The notes under the pieces are model-generated. The model was not told where the DNA came from. It was given only the letters and a program-made list of their open reading frames with translations, and searched no databases. From positions 1 to 32,996 of IMG/VR virus record IMGVR_UViG_3300032304_000896: a DNA stretch of 32,996 nt; one strand, written 5' to 3'. Numbering within the stretch: position 1 is the stretch's first letter; every line of letters begins with the position of its first letter. A program made the translations under genes and the position numbers. Positions 5,950 to 12,753 of the stretch are shown in pieces. The DNA comes from a virus.

Positions 5950-6927
5950 ATGAATTACATTGAACTGTTCAACACCATTCAGTCGTATACGGAAAATACC
6001 TTTCCGGAGTTCACCGCTTCTAACGCAGACGCGGTTACGCCTACTGAACAGATCAATCGCTTCATTGAGCAAGCCGAGCTTCGCATCTATAACACGGTGC
6101 AGTTCCCGTCTCTTCGTAAGAATGTGACAGGTAACATCACATCAGGTAACAAGTACCTGAAAACCCCCGACGACTTCCTTGCCACGTATTCCTTGGCTGT
6201 GATTGACGCATTGGGCAACTACGAGTACTTGTTAAACAAGGACGTGAATTACATTCGGCAGGCGTACCCTAACCCAACAACAGATGTTGGCATCCCCAAG
6301 TATTACGCTTTGTTTGGCCCATCTGTGCAAAGCAATGTCATTACGAATGAACTTACATTTCTTCTTGGCCCAACACCTAATGCAAACTACACGGCGGAAC
6401 TGCATTTCTACTACTACCCTGACTCCATCGTACAAGCAGTTATCTCATCTTTCGGGACGTTAACAGGCGGCTCTGGCTACACCAACGGCGTATACTACAA
6501 CGTGTTGTTAACCGGTGGTAGTGGCTCTGCGGCTTATGCAGACATCACTGTGAGTGGTGGTGCTGTGGTGGGAGTTGTTATTCGTAACGGCGGATGCTTG
6601 TATAAAGTTGGTAACGTGTTATCCGCAGCAGTGGCCGATATTGGCGGTACAGGAACTGGATTCTCTGTTCCTGTGGCGGCGGTGACAAACGTAACCGGCA
6701 CTGCGTGGCTGGGCGATAACTTTGATACGGTGCTCTTGTATGGCGCACTGGTTGAGGCATACACCTACATGAAGGGTGAGACAGACATGCTTGCCTTGTA
6801 TGACGGCAAATACAAAGAAGCTCTTGCACAAGCCCAGCGCCTTGGTGATGGTCTGGAGCGTAGCGATGCTTACCGTAGCGGGCAGTATAGAGTGGCTCCG
6901 CTACCACAAAATAATGGGGTTCGGTAA
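5950..6927 (+). CDS. Phage adaptor protein (DUF6682-like) with inserted beta module
   Basis: The 325-residue protein starts one base after the previous stop. The N-terminal helical core (IQSYTENTF, then INRFIEQAELRIYNTVQFP) and the block KYLKTPDDFLATYSLAV match the phage adaptor family I recall as DUF6682. The C-terminal WLGDNFDTVLLYGALVEAYT and YMKGETDMLALYDGKYKEAL complete it. The core is interrupted at residues about 162-250 by a Gly/Ser/Val-rich segment that contains GGSGYTNGVYYNVLL and DITVSGGAVVGVVI, a beta repeat found in many phage structural proteins. In relatives I recall, FYYYPDSI runs almost directly into WLGDNFD. It is a second connector or neck component that probably pairs with the one at 4090. 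The stop overlaps the next start by one base. Confidence 0.82.
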   Translation: MNYIELFNTIQSYTENTFPEFTASNADAVTPTEQINRFIEQAELRIYNTVQFPSLRKNVTGNITSGNKYLKTPDDFLATYSLAVIDALGNYEYLLNKDVNYIRQAYPNPTTDVGIPKYYALFGPSVQSNVITNELTFLLGPTPNANYTAELHFYYYPDSIVQAVISSFGTLTGGSGYTNGVYYNVLLTGGSGSAAYADITVSGGAVVGVVIRNGGCLYKVGNVLSAAVADIGGTGTGFSVPVAAVTNVTGTAWLGDNFDTVLLYGALVEAYTYMKGETDMLALYDGKYKEALAQAQRLGDGLERSDAYRSGQYRVAPLPQNNGVR

Positions 6928-7349
6928 TGGCATTCACGGGAAACTTTTCCTGCAATACGTTGCGAACTGGGCTGATCAACGGCACGTTGAACTTTGCAAC
7001 GGATACGTTCTATTTAGCGCTGTACACCAACGCAGCAACACTTAATCAGACCACAACGGCATACACATCAGACGGAGAAGCATCTGGTGGCAACTATGTG
7101 GCGGGAGGCCGAGTAGTAACAGCGTCGGTCAGTACTGCGCTTGAACCAAACGGCAGCACCATCTTTGTTAACTTCTCAAGCCCGTCTTGGACTGGTGCAA
7201 TCACAGCTCGTGGGGCTTTGATTTACAAGGCCGGAGCAAACGGTGCTGTCTGCGTTCTGGACTTTGGGAACAACATAATATCGAATGGCACTTTCACTGT
7301 AACGATGCCTGCTAACACCAGCTCATCCGCACTTATTAGACTTGTATAG
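6927..7349 (+). CDS. Beta-rich structural protein, paralogue A (140 aa)
   Basis: The ATG overlaps the stop of the adaptor gene by one base. The protein shares with the product of 7563-8039 the order 'F-x-L-A-L-Y-T', 'T-x-x-Y-x-x-x-G-E', 'G-G-x-Y-V-A-G-G', 'A-L-I-Y' and a C-terminal 'G-T-F-T-V-T-M-P-A-N-T' followed by 'A-L-I-R-L'. The pattern is a repeated beta-sandwich typical of phage head-decoration or tail-tip proteins. It is almost free of Lys, and rich in Thr, Ala, Gly and Asn. The two copies flank a 64-residue gene, so the trio probably arose by duplication and is used in the same part of the particle. The exact role is unknown. Confidence 0.78.
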   Translation: MAFTGNFSCNTLRTGLINGTLNFATDTFYLALYTNAATLNQTTTAYTSDGEASGGNYVAGGRVVTASVSTALEPNGSTIFVNFSSPSWTGAITARGALIYKAGANGAVCVLDFGNNIISNGTFTVTMPANTSSSALIRLV

Positions 7350-7357
7350 GAGAAAAC

Positions 7358-7552
7358 ATGGCACTGGTCACAACCACCAAAGGCGAAATGGACGAATCTC
7401 TTCTTGAGAAAAAAGAAGGCTTCATCGATAATGACAATGAGCACACGACTTGGGTCGAGTATTGGCTGGATGGCGAACTTGTTCACCGCTCTGCCCATGT
7501 CGCCCTGAAAAAACCCGTAACACTGGCCGCTGAAGCGGCATCTTTTAACTAA
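7358..7552 (+). CDS. Small conserved phage protein (64 aa)
   Basis: AGGAG at 7348-7352 precedes the ATG by 5 bases. The 64-residue product begins with MALVTTTKGEMDESLLEKKEG and continues with IDNDNEHTTWVEYWLDGELVHRSAHVALKKPV. Both blocks are strongly conserved in phages that carry the neighbouring paralogues. It is acidic in the middle and has no cysteine or membrane segment. It lies between two paralogous structural genes, so it may be a small cofactor or chaperone of that module. No function is known. Confidence 0.8.
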   Translation: MALVTTTKGEMDESLLEKKEGFIDNDNEHTTWVEYWLDGELVHRSAHVALKKPVTLAAEAASFN

Positions 7553-7562
7553 GGAGCCTCAA

Positions 7563-8039
7563 ATGGCAAATACCCAAGCAATGACAACAAGTTTTATGGG
7601 TGAGTTAATGACTGCCACCCATAACTTTGGCACCGCACCCGTTCGTGCAACTGGCGCAACTGATGCGTTTAAAGCCGCCTTGTATTTGGCATCGGCTACG
7701 TACAACGCATCTACCACTGCTTACTCAGTTACAGGTGAAGTATCTGGCGCTGGCTACTCTGCTGGCGGTGTTGCGGTGACATTTGGTACCCCACCTACGG
7801 CTACTAACTCTTCTGTTACTGCGGGCGTTGCGTTTGTTACGCCTTCAGCCAGCATCACTTATAGCGGTGTGACTTTGGCTACAGCCTTTGATGCCGTGCT
7901 GATCTACAACTCAACACAAAGCAACAAAGCGGTGAGCGTCCACACTTTTGGTTCGCAGACAATTACCGCTGGTACGTTTACGTTGACAATGCCTGCGAAT
8001 ACAACCACAACTGCTTTGATCCGTCTGGCTACAACCTAA
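7563..8039 (+). CDS. Beta-rich structural protein, paralogue B (158 aa)
   Basis: AAGGAG at 7551-7556 precedes ATG 7563 with a 6-base spacer. The protein has the same landmarks as the 6927 product: FKAALYLASATYNASTTAY, GEVSGAGYSAGGVAVTF, FDAVLIYN, GTFTLTMPANT and ALIRL. An N-terminal MTTSFMGELMTATHNFG block replaces the shorter start of paralogue A. Composition is Thr/Ala/Gly/Ser-rich with very few charges, as expected for a surface or baseplate beta-sandwich. A stable hairpin lies just after its stop codon. Confidence 0.8.
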   Translation: MANTQAMTTSFMGELMTATHNFGTAPVRATGATDAFKAALYLASATYNASTTAYSVTGEVSGAGYSAGGVAVTFGTPPTATNSSVTAGVAFVTPSASITYSGVTLATAFDAVLIYNSTQSNKAVSVHTFGSQTITAGTFTLTMPANTTTTALIRLATT

Positions 8040-8044
8040 TAGGG

Positions 8045-8064
8045 CCGGTGGGGTAACTCACCGG
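8045..8064 (+). promoter_or_regulatory. RNA hairpin with GUAA tetraloop covering a ribosome site
   Basis: CCGGTGGG (8045-8052) and CTCACCGG (8057-8064) form an 8-bp stem with one G-U pair, closed by GTAA, a GNRA-type loop. The ribosome site GGAG (8063-8066) of the next gene overlaps the last two stem bases, and ATG 8072 lies 5 bases after it. No T run follows, so it is not an intrinsic terminator. It is most likely a translational brake or an RNA stabiliser or processing site between two structural genes. The regulatory role is inferred from position and pairing only. Confidence 0.6.
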
Positions 8065-8071
8065 AGTAGCC

Positions 8072-9148
8072 ATGTTTGGTATCTCCGCATTTGCCGAAGC
8101 GCCATTTGCCTCGCTTGCGGGGCAGACGGTAGTCGTTGCTCTTACCGGCGTTCAGGCATCTGGCGCGGTAGGAACAGTCACGAATGGCGGAGTCTCAGTT
8201 GCATTAACTGGAGTCCAAGCTAATGGCAATGTAGATACAACAGCCCCAGTCATCATTGTCGCGATTTCTGGGGTTCAAGCAAGCGGCGCAGTAGGATCAG
8301 TTGATGAATCTGTTTCTTCAGCACTTACTGGCGTTGTTGCCAGCGGTGCGGTAGGCACGGTTACACAAAGCCAAGAAGTAGCCCTGACGGGGGTATCTGC
8401 TACTGGTGAAGTTGGAACGGCGGTATTTACAAAAACTGATGCGCTAACGGGCGTGGCAGCTACGGGCGCGGTTGGCTCGATTTCCGCCGCCTCTCAGTCT
8501 GTAGCGTTAAGTGGTGTTTTGGCTGCTGGCGCGGTTGGCACTTTAGCTCCATCAGACACTACTGATGAAACCAGCTTAACGGCGATTGGTAGTGTAGGGA
8601 CTGTTGGGGCTACTATTTCAGTTGCTTTGACTGGTGTTGGGGCTTCTGGCGCGGTCGGCACAGTAACGTTTTTTGTTGTCATTGAGCAGGCTTTGACGGG
8701 CGTTTCCTCAAGTGGAGCTGTTGGCTCAGTCGGGGGGGCATCGGACAGGGCTGTTGACTTGTCTGGAGTTACGGCTTCTGGAGGGCTTGGCACTACCGGT
8801 GTTTTGCATGAAAATGGGCTTAACACGGAAGGCGGCTGGGGTTCGGGTACATGGGGCGAGTATGGTTGGGGTGAAGGCCCAGTTAATACAACGTTCATTG
8901 GCGGTCAGGTTGGTACAGTCACAACCGGTAAAATATTCGGCTTGACCGGCGTAGAAGCCAGAGGACTTGTTGGTACATTGGGCGTCACCCACACCAATGG
9001 GCTATCGGGCGTACTGGCGCGGGGATTTGTAGGAAATGTTTCCAACTATTTCTGGACAACAATTGATGACAATCAGATCCCAGACTGGCATAATATCAAT
9101 GATTCCGATACTGCCAATTGGGTGTTGATTGAAACGGAAGACGCATGA
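8072..9148 (+). CDS. Tail-fibre-type protein built of ALTGVxASGAVGTV repeats
   Basis: The 358-residue protein starts at ATG 8072 after GGAG at 8063-8066. A short N-terminal domain (MFGISAFAEAPFASL) precedes about 13 repeats of about 20 residues with core A-L-T-G-V-x-A-S-G-A-V-G-T-V. One repeat near residue 170 is degenerate. Between the 11th and 12th repeats is a Trp/Gly insert GGWGSGTWGEYGWGEG, a motif also present in the protein at 18474. The C-terminus is acidic (IDDNQIPDWHNINDSD, then WVLIETEDA). Regular Val/Gly spacing suggests a beta-solenoid or elongated fibre shaft. This repeat recurs in the protein at 20586. It is probably a surface or tail structural protein, but the ligand is unknown. 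Confidence 0.8.
   Translation: MFGISAFAEAPFASLAGQTVVVALTGVQASGAVGTVTNGGVSVALTGVQANGNVDTTAPVIIVAISGVQASGAVGSVDESVSSALTGVVASGAVGTVTQSQEVALTGVSATGEVGTAVFTKTDALTGVAATGAVGSISAASQSVALSGVLAAGAVGTLAPSDTTDETSLTAIGSVGTVGATISVALTGVGASGAVGTVTFFVVIEQALTGVSSSGAVGSVGGASDRAVDLSGVTASGGLGTTGVLHENGLNTEGGWGSGTWGEYGWGEGPVNTTFIGGQVGTVTTGKIFGLTGVEARGLVGTLGVTHTNGLSGVLARGFVGNVSNYFWTTIDDNQIPDWHNINDSDTANWVLIETEDA
8138..9043 (+). repeat. About 13 tandem LTGV repeats, period about 20 residues
   Basis: Within the gene at 8072, units of about 60 bases encode the core A-L-T-G-V-x-A-S-G-A-V-G-T-V. The bases are diverged and use many synonymous codons, which points to old repeats kept by protein-level selection rather than recent tandem duplication. 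The array is broken once by the Trp/Gly insert around 8830-8880. Confidence 0.85.
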
Positions 9149-9161
9149 GTAAGGAAGCAAT

Positions 9162-9602
9162 ATGCCTTTAGTCTTAGCAGACCGCGTTAAAGAAACCACT
9201 ACCACGGCTGGTACGGGGACGGTGACTCTGCTCGGCGCTGCCACAGGCTTTCAATCTTTTGCTGTGATTGGTAATGGAAACACTACTTACTACACAATTG
9301 CTGGGCAGACTAGCAACGAATGGGAAGTGGGTGTTGGTACATACACTTCTTCTGGTACAACGCTTGCCCGCACTACGGTCTTGTCCAATAGCGCGGGAAC
9401 ACAACCATCGGCTCTTTCATTCTCAGCCGGTACAAAAGATGTGTTTGTAACGTACCCATCAGAGTACGCTGTGGCTGCTACTAATGATGGTACAGCAGGT
9501 CAGTTGCTTACATCAAACGGTGCGGGCGTAGCTCCTACATTCCAAACATCCACAGCAGCTTCAAAAGCGTATGCGCAAGCAATGCGTATCTTGGCTATTT
9601 AA
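9162..9602 (+). CDS. Tail-associated structural protein (LADRVKETT family)
   Basis: An AAGGAAG at 9151-9157 lies 4 bases upstream of the ATG. The 146-residue product begins MPLVLADRVKETTTTAGTG and contains GFQSFAVIGNGNTTYYTIAG, WEVGVGTYTSSGTTLART and AGTKDVFVTYPSEYAV. The first 100 residues are a widely shared phage module that usually sits at the N-terminus of fibre proteins and probably attaches the fibre to the tail. A linker (GTAGQLLTSNGAGVAPTFQ) resembles the 'G-T-x-G-x-x-L-T-S-x-G' segment seen in fibre shafts. The C-terminal helix is short. Position among tail genes supports a tail-fibre attachment or shaft role. Confidence 0.8.
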   Translation: MPLVLADRVKETTTTAGTGTVTLLGAATGFQSFAVIGNGNTTYYTIAGQTSNEWEVGVGTYTSSGTTLARTTVLSNSAGTQPSALSFSAGTKDVFVTYPSEYAVAATNDGTAGQLLTSNGAGVAPTFQTSTAASKAYAQAMRILAI

Positions 9603-9611
9603 AGGAACGAT

Positions 9612-10184
9612 ATGGCAGTAACCAATTTCTCACCTCTCCTTGGTCTGGCTCTTCCAACCACAGGTGACCTGCAAGGTACTTGGGGCGTAACAGTCAATGA
9701 CTCCATCACAAGCCTACTTGATTCAGCGGTTGCTGGTACGACTACGCTTTCAGCCGATGCGGATGTAACGCTCTCAACGACCAACGGTGCAGCCAACCAA
9801 GCTCGTAATGCGGTTATCTTGTGGACAGCCAGCAACGGCGCTACCACTCGCAATATCACTGCTCCGGCTCAAAGCAAGGCGTATTTGGTCATCAATGCTG
9901 GCACTGGCTCTATCGTTATTCGCGGTTCTGGCCCAACAACTGGTGTAACGGTACCCACCGGTAATAGGGCGTTAGTCGTATGGAATGGTTCTGATTTTGT
10001 GCTGCTCTCTATGACTAATACCTCTGGGCTTGTTCCAGCCGCTAATGGTGGTACAGGTTTGTCTAGCCCAAGTACTGCTGGTAATGTTTTAACATCTACT
10101 GGAACAGGTTGGACATCTAGCGCCCCGGCTGGCGGCGTTTCTGCTGGTAAGTCTATTTCTTTTGCAATGATTTTCGGTTTCTAA
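9612..10184 (+). CDS. Tail-fibre-type structural protein (190 aa)
   Basis: AAAGGAA at 9601-9607 precedes the ATG by 4 bases. The N-terminal block LALPTTGDLQGTWGVTVNDS and the following LLDSAVAGTTTLS, NAVILWTASN and TRNITAPAQSKAYLVIN match a phage family I recognise as tail-associated. A GTGLSSPSTAGNVLTSTGTG linker follows, the same type of shaft segment as in the previous gene. The protein ends in GKSISFAMIFGF, a hydrophobic tail also common in these proteins. It is predicted to be a surface-exposed fibre component. No enzymatic motif is visible. Confidence 0.8.
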   Translation: MAVTNFSPLLGLALPTTGDLQGTWGVTVNDSITSLLDSAVAGTTTLSADADVTLSTTNGAANQARNAVILWTASNGATTRNITAPAQSKAYLVINAGTGSIVIRGSGPTTGVTVPTGNRALVVWNGSDFVLLSMTNTSGLVPAANGGTGLSSPSTAGNVLTSTGTGWTSSAPAGGVSAGKSISFAMIFGF

Positions 10185-10194
10185 GGAGCTATAA

Positions 10195-10596
10195 ATGGCC
10201 AATCCAAATATCGTAAACGTAACGTCCATTCTTGGAACTACGACATACCTCACCCCAAGTGGCACAACCGCTGTAGTGCTGTTGCCTAATGCGGCTGCAT
10301 CTAATCTGGTTTTTAAAATCAATCAGATTGTTGCCGCTAACGTCAACGGAACCGCTGCTGTAGATACCACGGTGGCTGTTTATACCAACGGCGCTCAGGC
10401 TCAAGGCTCTGCCCCTTCCAGTGGTACGGCTTTTCCGATTGTCTCAACGGTGTCTGTTCCTGCTGATGCTTCGCTGATTGTGACCGATAAGACTACGGGT
10501 CTGTACCTGATGGAAGGTACTTCGATCATTGTCACTTCGGGAACCGCCAGCGGCATTACATACACAATCAGTTACGAGTCCATTTCTTCTTCTTGA
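10195..10596 (+). CDS. Small beta-rich structural protein (133 aa)
   Basis: AAGGAGC at 10183-10189 lies 5 bases before ATG 10195, a clear ribosome site. The protein is Thr/Val/Ala/Ser-rich with few charges. Visible features are TSILGTTTYLTPSGTTAVVLL, a KINQIVAANVNGT strand, PIVSTVSVPADASLIVTDK and an aromatic-poor C-terminus ending SISSS. The 'VSVPADASLIVTDKTTGLYLMEG' order is a landmark of a small phage protein family that I recall in tail-gene clusters. It probably forms a beta-sandwich attached to the fibres. The precise role is unknown. Confidence 0.75.
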   Translation: MANPNIVNVTSILGTTTYLTPSGTTAVVLLPNAAASNLVFKINQIVAANVNGTAAVDTTVAVYTNGAQAQGSAPSSGTAFPIVSTVSVPADASLIVTDKTTGLYLMEGTSIIVTSGTASGITYTISYESISSS

Positions 10597-10608
10597 TCGG
10601 GGGGCACC

Positions 10609-11814
10609 ATGCCAATGCGTCCTCCTGCTGGGTTTATCTCAGCCTTTTATGACCCGCTGAACAATCCGAATGCGCCGACCATAGGGACGGCTACGGGTGG
10701 GGATACATCCGCGTCTGTTGCGTTCACCCCGCCGTCCAACGTGGGCGGATCGGCTATTTCTGGATACGGCGCTATATCGACCCCCGGTAACGTCACTGCA
10801 ACAGCGGCTTCTTCGCCAATCAGCGTTACAGGTTTGACCAACGGCACGGCTTACACATTTGCCGTGTGGGCCATTAACAGTTATGGCCCCAGTGCCTTCA
10901 GTGCGTCTAGTAACAGTGTGACACCGCAACCACCACCACGAGGGTTGTTCGCTGGCGGAAACACTGCCAACATGGGCGTCAATACCAACGTCATTCAGTA
11001 CGTGACCATATCGTCTACGGGCAACGCAATTGACTTCGGCGATTTGACGCAAACAAGGTCAAACTTAGCCGGGTGCTCATCTTCTACAAGAGGTATTTTT
11101 AGCGGCGGATTGTCCTCAGGTAGTTTTGTTAACACTATTGACTACGTGACAATTGCAACTACAGGTGATGCCGCAGATTTTGGTGATTTACTTGTTGCCA
11201 CAGGGGAGCTTGCCTCCGCTTCTAGTTCAACTAGGGGGTTAATTGCTGGTGGAGTTGATTCCGCCCGTACCAATGTAATTCAGTATGTAACTATTGCTTC
11301 AACTGGAAACGCGACGGATTTTGGCGATTTAACAATTGCAGTAAACGGTTTGGCGGGATGCGCCTCTCCAACTCGTAGTTTATTTGGCGGAGGCTTCAGT
11401 GGTGGTTATACCGCAGTGATTGGCTACGTCACCACCGCCTCTACTGGGAATGCTACTTCGTTTGGAAATCTTACTGTAGGCCGACAATACGTTGCCTCAT
11501 GCAGTTCGGACACAAGGGGGCTTTTTGCTGGCGGGACAACTGGTTCAAACTCTAACGTAATAGACTACGTGACCATTGCCTCTACGGGGAATGCCACAGA
11601 TTTTGGCGACTTGACTACATACTCAAAATCAATGGCCGGATGCTCCTCTACTACGCGAGGACTTTTTGGTGGCGGAGAGGATGATGCTATTGGAAGAGTA
11701 AATGTTATTTTTTACGTAACTATTGCCACAACGGGAAACGCTTTAGATTTTGGTGATCTTACAAATACGCCCCAACAGTTAGCGGCCTGTTCATCTGCCC
11801 ACGGAGGTTTATAA
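10609..11814 (+). CDS. FN3 plus six kelch-like repeats, putative receptor-binding protein
   Basis: The start is preceded by GGGGGG at 10598-10603. Residues about 22-106 form a fibronectin type III domain: APTIGTATGGDTSASVAF, PPSNVGGSAISGY, SSPISVTGLTNGTAYTFAV, then WAINSYGPSAFSAS. After a PQPPPRG linker come exactly six repeats of about 48 residues, with core R-G-L-F-A-G-G, V-I-D-Y-V-T-I-A-S-T-G-N-A-T-D-F-G-D-L-T and A-G-C-S-S-x-T. Double-glycine repeats in this number fit a six-bladed beta-propeller. An N-terminal FN3 would link the propeller to the tail. The last codons carry the ribosome site of the next gene. Surface binding is inferred. Confidence 0.8.
   Translation: MPMRPPAGFISAFYDPLNNPNAPTIGTATGGDTSASVAFTPPSNVGGSAISGYGAISTPGNVTATAASSPISVTGLTNGTAYTFAVWAINSYGPSAFSASSNSVTPQPPPRGLFAGGNTANMGVNTNVIQYVTISSTGNAIDFGDLTQTRSNLAGCSSSTRGIFSGGLSSGSFVNTIDYVTIATTGDAADFGDLLVATGELASASSSTRGLIAGGVDSARTNVIQYVTIASTGNATDFGDLTIAVNGLAGCASPTRSLFGGGFSGGYTAVIGYVTTASTGNATSFGNLTVGRQYVASCSSDTRGLFAGGTTGSNSNVIDYVTIASTGNATDFGDLTTYSKSMAGCSSTTRGLFGGGEDDAIGRVNVIFYVTIATTGNALDFGDLTNTPQQLAACSSAHGGL
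10939..11811 (+). repeat. Six kelch-like propeller repeats
   Basis: Six units of about 144 bases, residues 111-401 of the protein. Each encodes R-G-(L/I)-F-x-G-G, a variable loop, (V/N)-I-x-Y-V-T-I-A-S-T-G-N-A, D-F-G-D-L and a Cys/Ser-rich end. The variable loop after GG differs in length and sequence in every unit, while the beta-strand cores stay constant. The same unit recurs in the next two genes. Confidence 0.85.
11803..11807 (+). promoter_or_regulatory. Ribosome site inside the HGGL codons of the upstream gene
   Basis: GGAGG lies 7 bases before ATG 11815 and is encoded by the His-Gly-Gly-Leu C-terminus of the preceding propeller gene (CAC GGA GGT TTA TAA ATG). The same arrangement recurs at 12742-12746 for the gene at 12754. 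It decides both starts and couples the three propeller genes. Confidence 0.8.
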
Positions 11815-12753
11815 ATGCCAAGCTATTCAGGTGTATGGACACTCACTGCTGTGTACCAAGCTGTTGGGGCTAATAATTGGACAAACCCACCTCCCGATTA
11901 TGGGCTGTTTGGCGGCGGCTCTGGAGGTAATACAATTTCTTATGTAGCTATTGCAAGCACAGGAAATGCCTCAGATTTTGGTGATTTGATTGGTCAGGAC
12001 TGGCAGTATCTTGCGGGGTGCTCGTCTTCTACCCGTGGTTTGTTTGGGGGCGGAGCGCAAGTTGTTTCCGGAAATTATTTTTATAATACGGTCAACTACG
12101 TAACTTTTGCCACAACAGGAAATTCTTTAGATTTTGGAGATTTACCAACAAACCATTACGCGGTTGCTGCTTTATCAAACGCCACTCGTGGTCTTTTTGC
12201 GGGCAACAGTCCTGCGTCCAACACCATTGATTTCGTGACAATTGCCACCACTGGTAACGGTTCAGATTTTGGCGATTTAACAAGCACTACCCTAATTGCG
12301 GCTGGTTGCGCATCTCCAACTCGCGGCTTATTTGGCGGTGGGCAAACCTCTGGCGGCATAAAACTCAGCATAATTAGTTACGTCACAATTGCCTCGGCAG
12401 GCGATGCAACTTCTTTTGGCGACTTAACAGAGGCAAGGGCTGTTCCCGCTGCATTTTCTAGTAGCATCCGCGCATGTTGGGCAGGGGGCTTAACAACCGT
12501 TACAGTCAACACAATCGACTACGTGACCATCGCTTCAACCGGTAATGCAACTGATTTTGGTGATTTGATAAGCGCCTTTGGTGGCTGTGCAGGCTGCTCT
12601 TCAGCAACTAGAGGGTTGGTTGGTGGTGGCGGCCCAAGCAATGTTATTCAATACGTGACAATAGCCTCAACGGGGAACGCTACAGACTTTGGTGATTTGG
12701 TTGTAAGCACTGAAGTTCTTGGCGCTTGTTCATCTGCTCACGGAGGTCTATAA
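11815..12753 (+). CDS. Six-repeat kelch-like propeller protein
   Basis: The ATG follows the upstream TAA directly with an overlapping GGAGG at 11803-11807. Residues 1-29 are a small W-rich cap (GVWTLTAVYQAVGANNW). Residues 30-312 hold six repeats of the same unit as in the previous protein, ending in ACSSAHGGL. There is no FN3 domain. The fourth unit starts with CWAGG rather than LFAGG, at the position where units usually begin R-G-L-F. Six units again fit a closed six-bladed propeller. Lack of a long N-terminal domain suggests that it binds another fibre subunit rather than the tail directly. Likely a second receptor-binding or enzymatic-looking propeller. No catalytic residues are recognised. 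Confidence 0.78.
   Translation: MPSYSGVWTLTAVYQAVGANNWTNPPPDYGLFGGGSGGNTISYVAIASTGNASDFGDLIGQDWQYLAGCSSSTRGLFGGGAQVVSGNYFYNTVNYVTFATTGNSLDFGDLPTNHYAVAALSNATRGLFAGNSPASNTIDFVTIATTGNGSDFGDLTSTTLIAAGCASPTRGLFGGGQTSGGIKLSIISYVTIASAGDATSFGDLTEARAVPAAFSSSIRACWAGGLTTVTVNTIDYVTIASTGNATDFGDLISAFGGCAGCSSATRGLVGGGGPSNVIQYVTIASTGNATDFGDLVVSTEVLGACSSAHGGL
11902..12750 (+). repeat. Six kelch-like propeller repeats, second gene
   Basis: Six units, residues 30-312, with the same core as in the gene at 10609 (x-G-L-F-G-G-G, T-I-x-Y-V-T-I-A-S-T-G-N-A, D-F-G-D-L). The fifth and sixth units carry the shared V-T-I-A-S-T-G-N-A-T-D-F-G-D-L core exactly. Loop sequences differ from those of the first gene. Confidence 0.83.

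Noticed and set aside
8045-8064. Hairpin considered as an intrinsic terminator
   Set aside because: No T run follows the stem, and the next gene starts 8 bases later with its ribosome site overlapping the stem.
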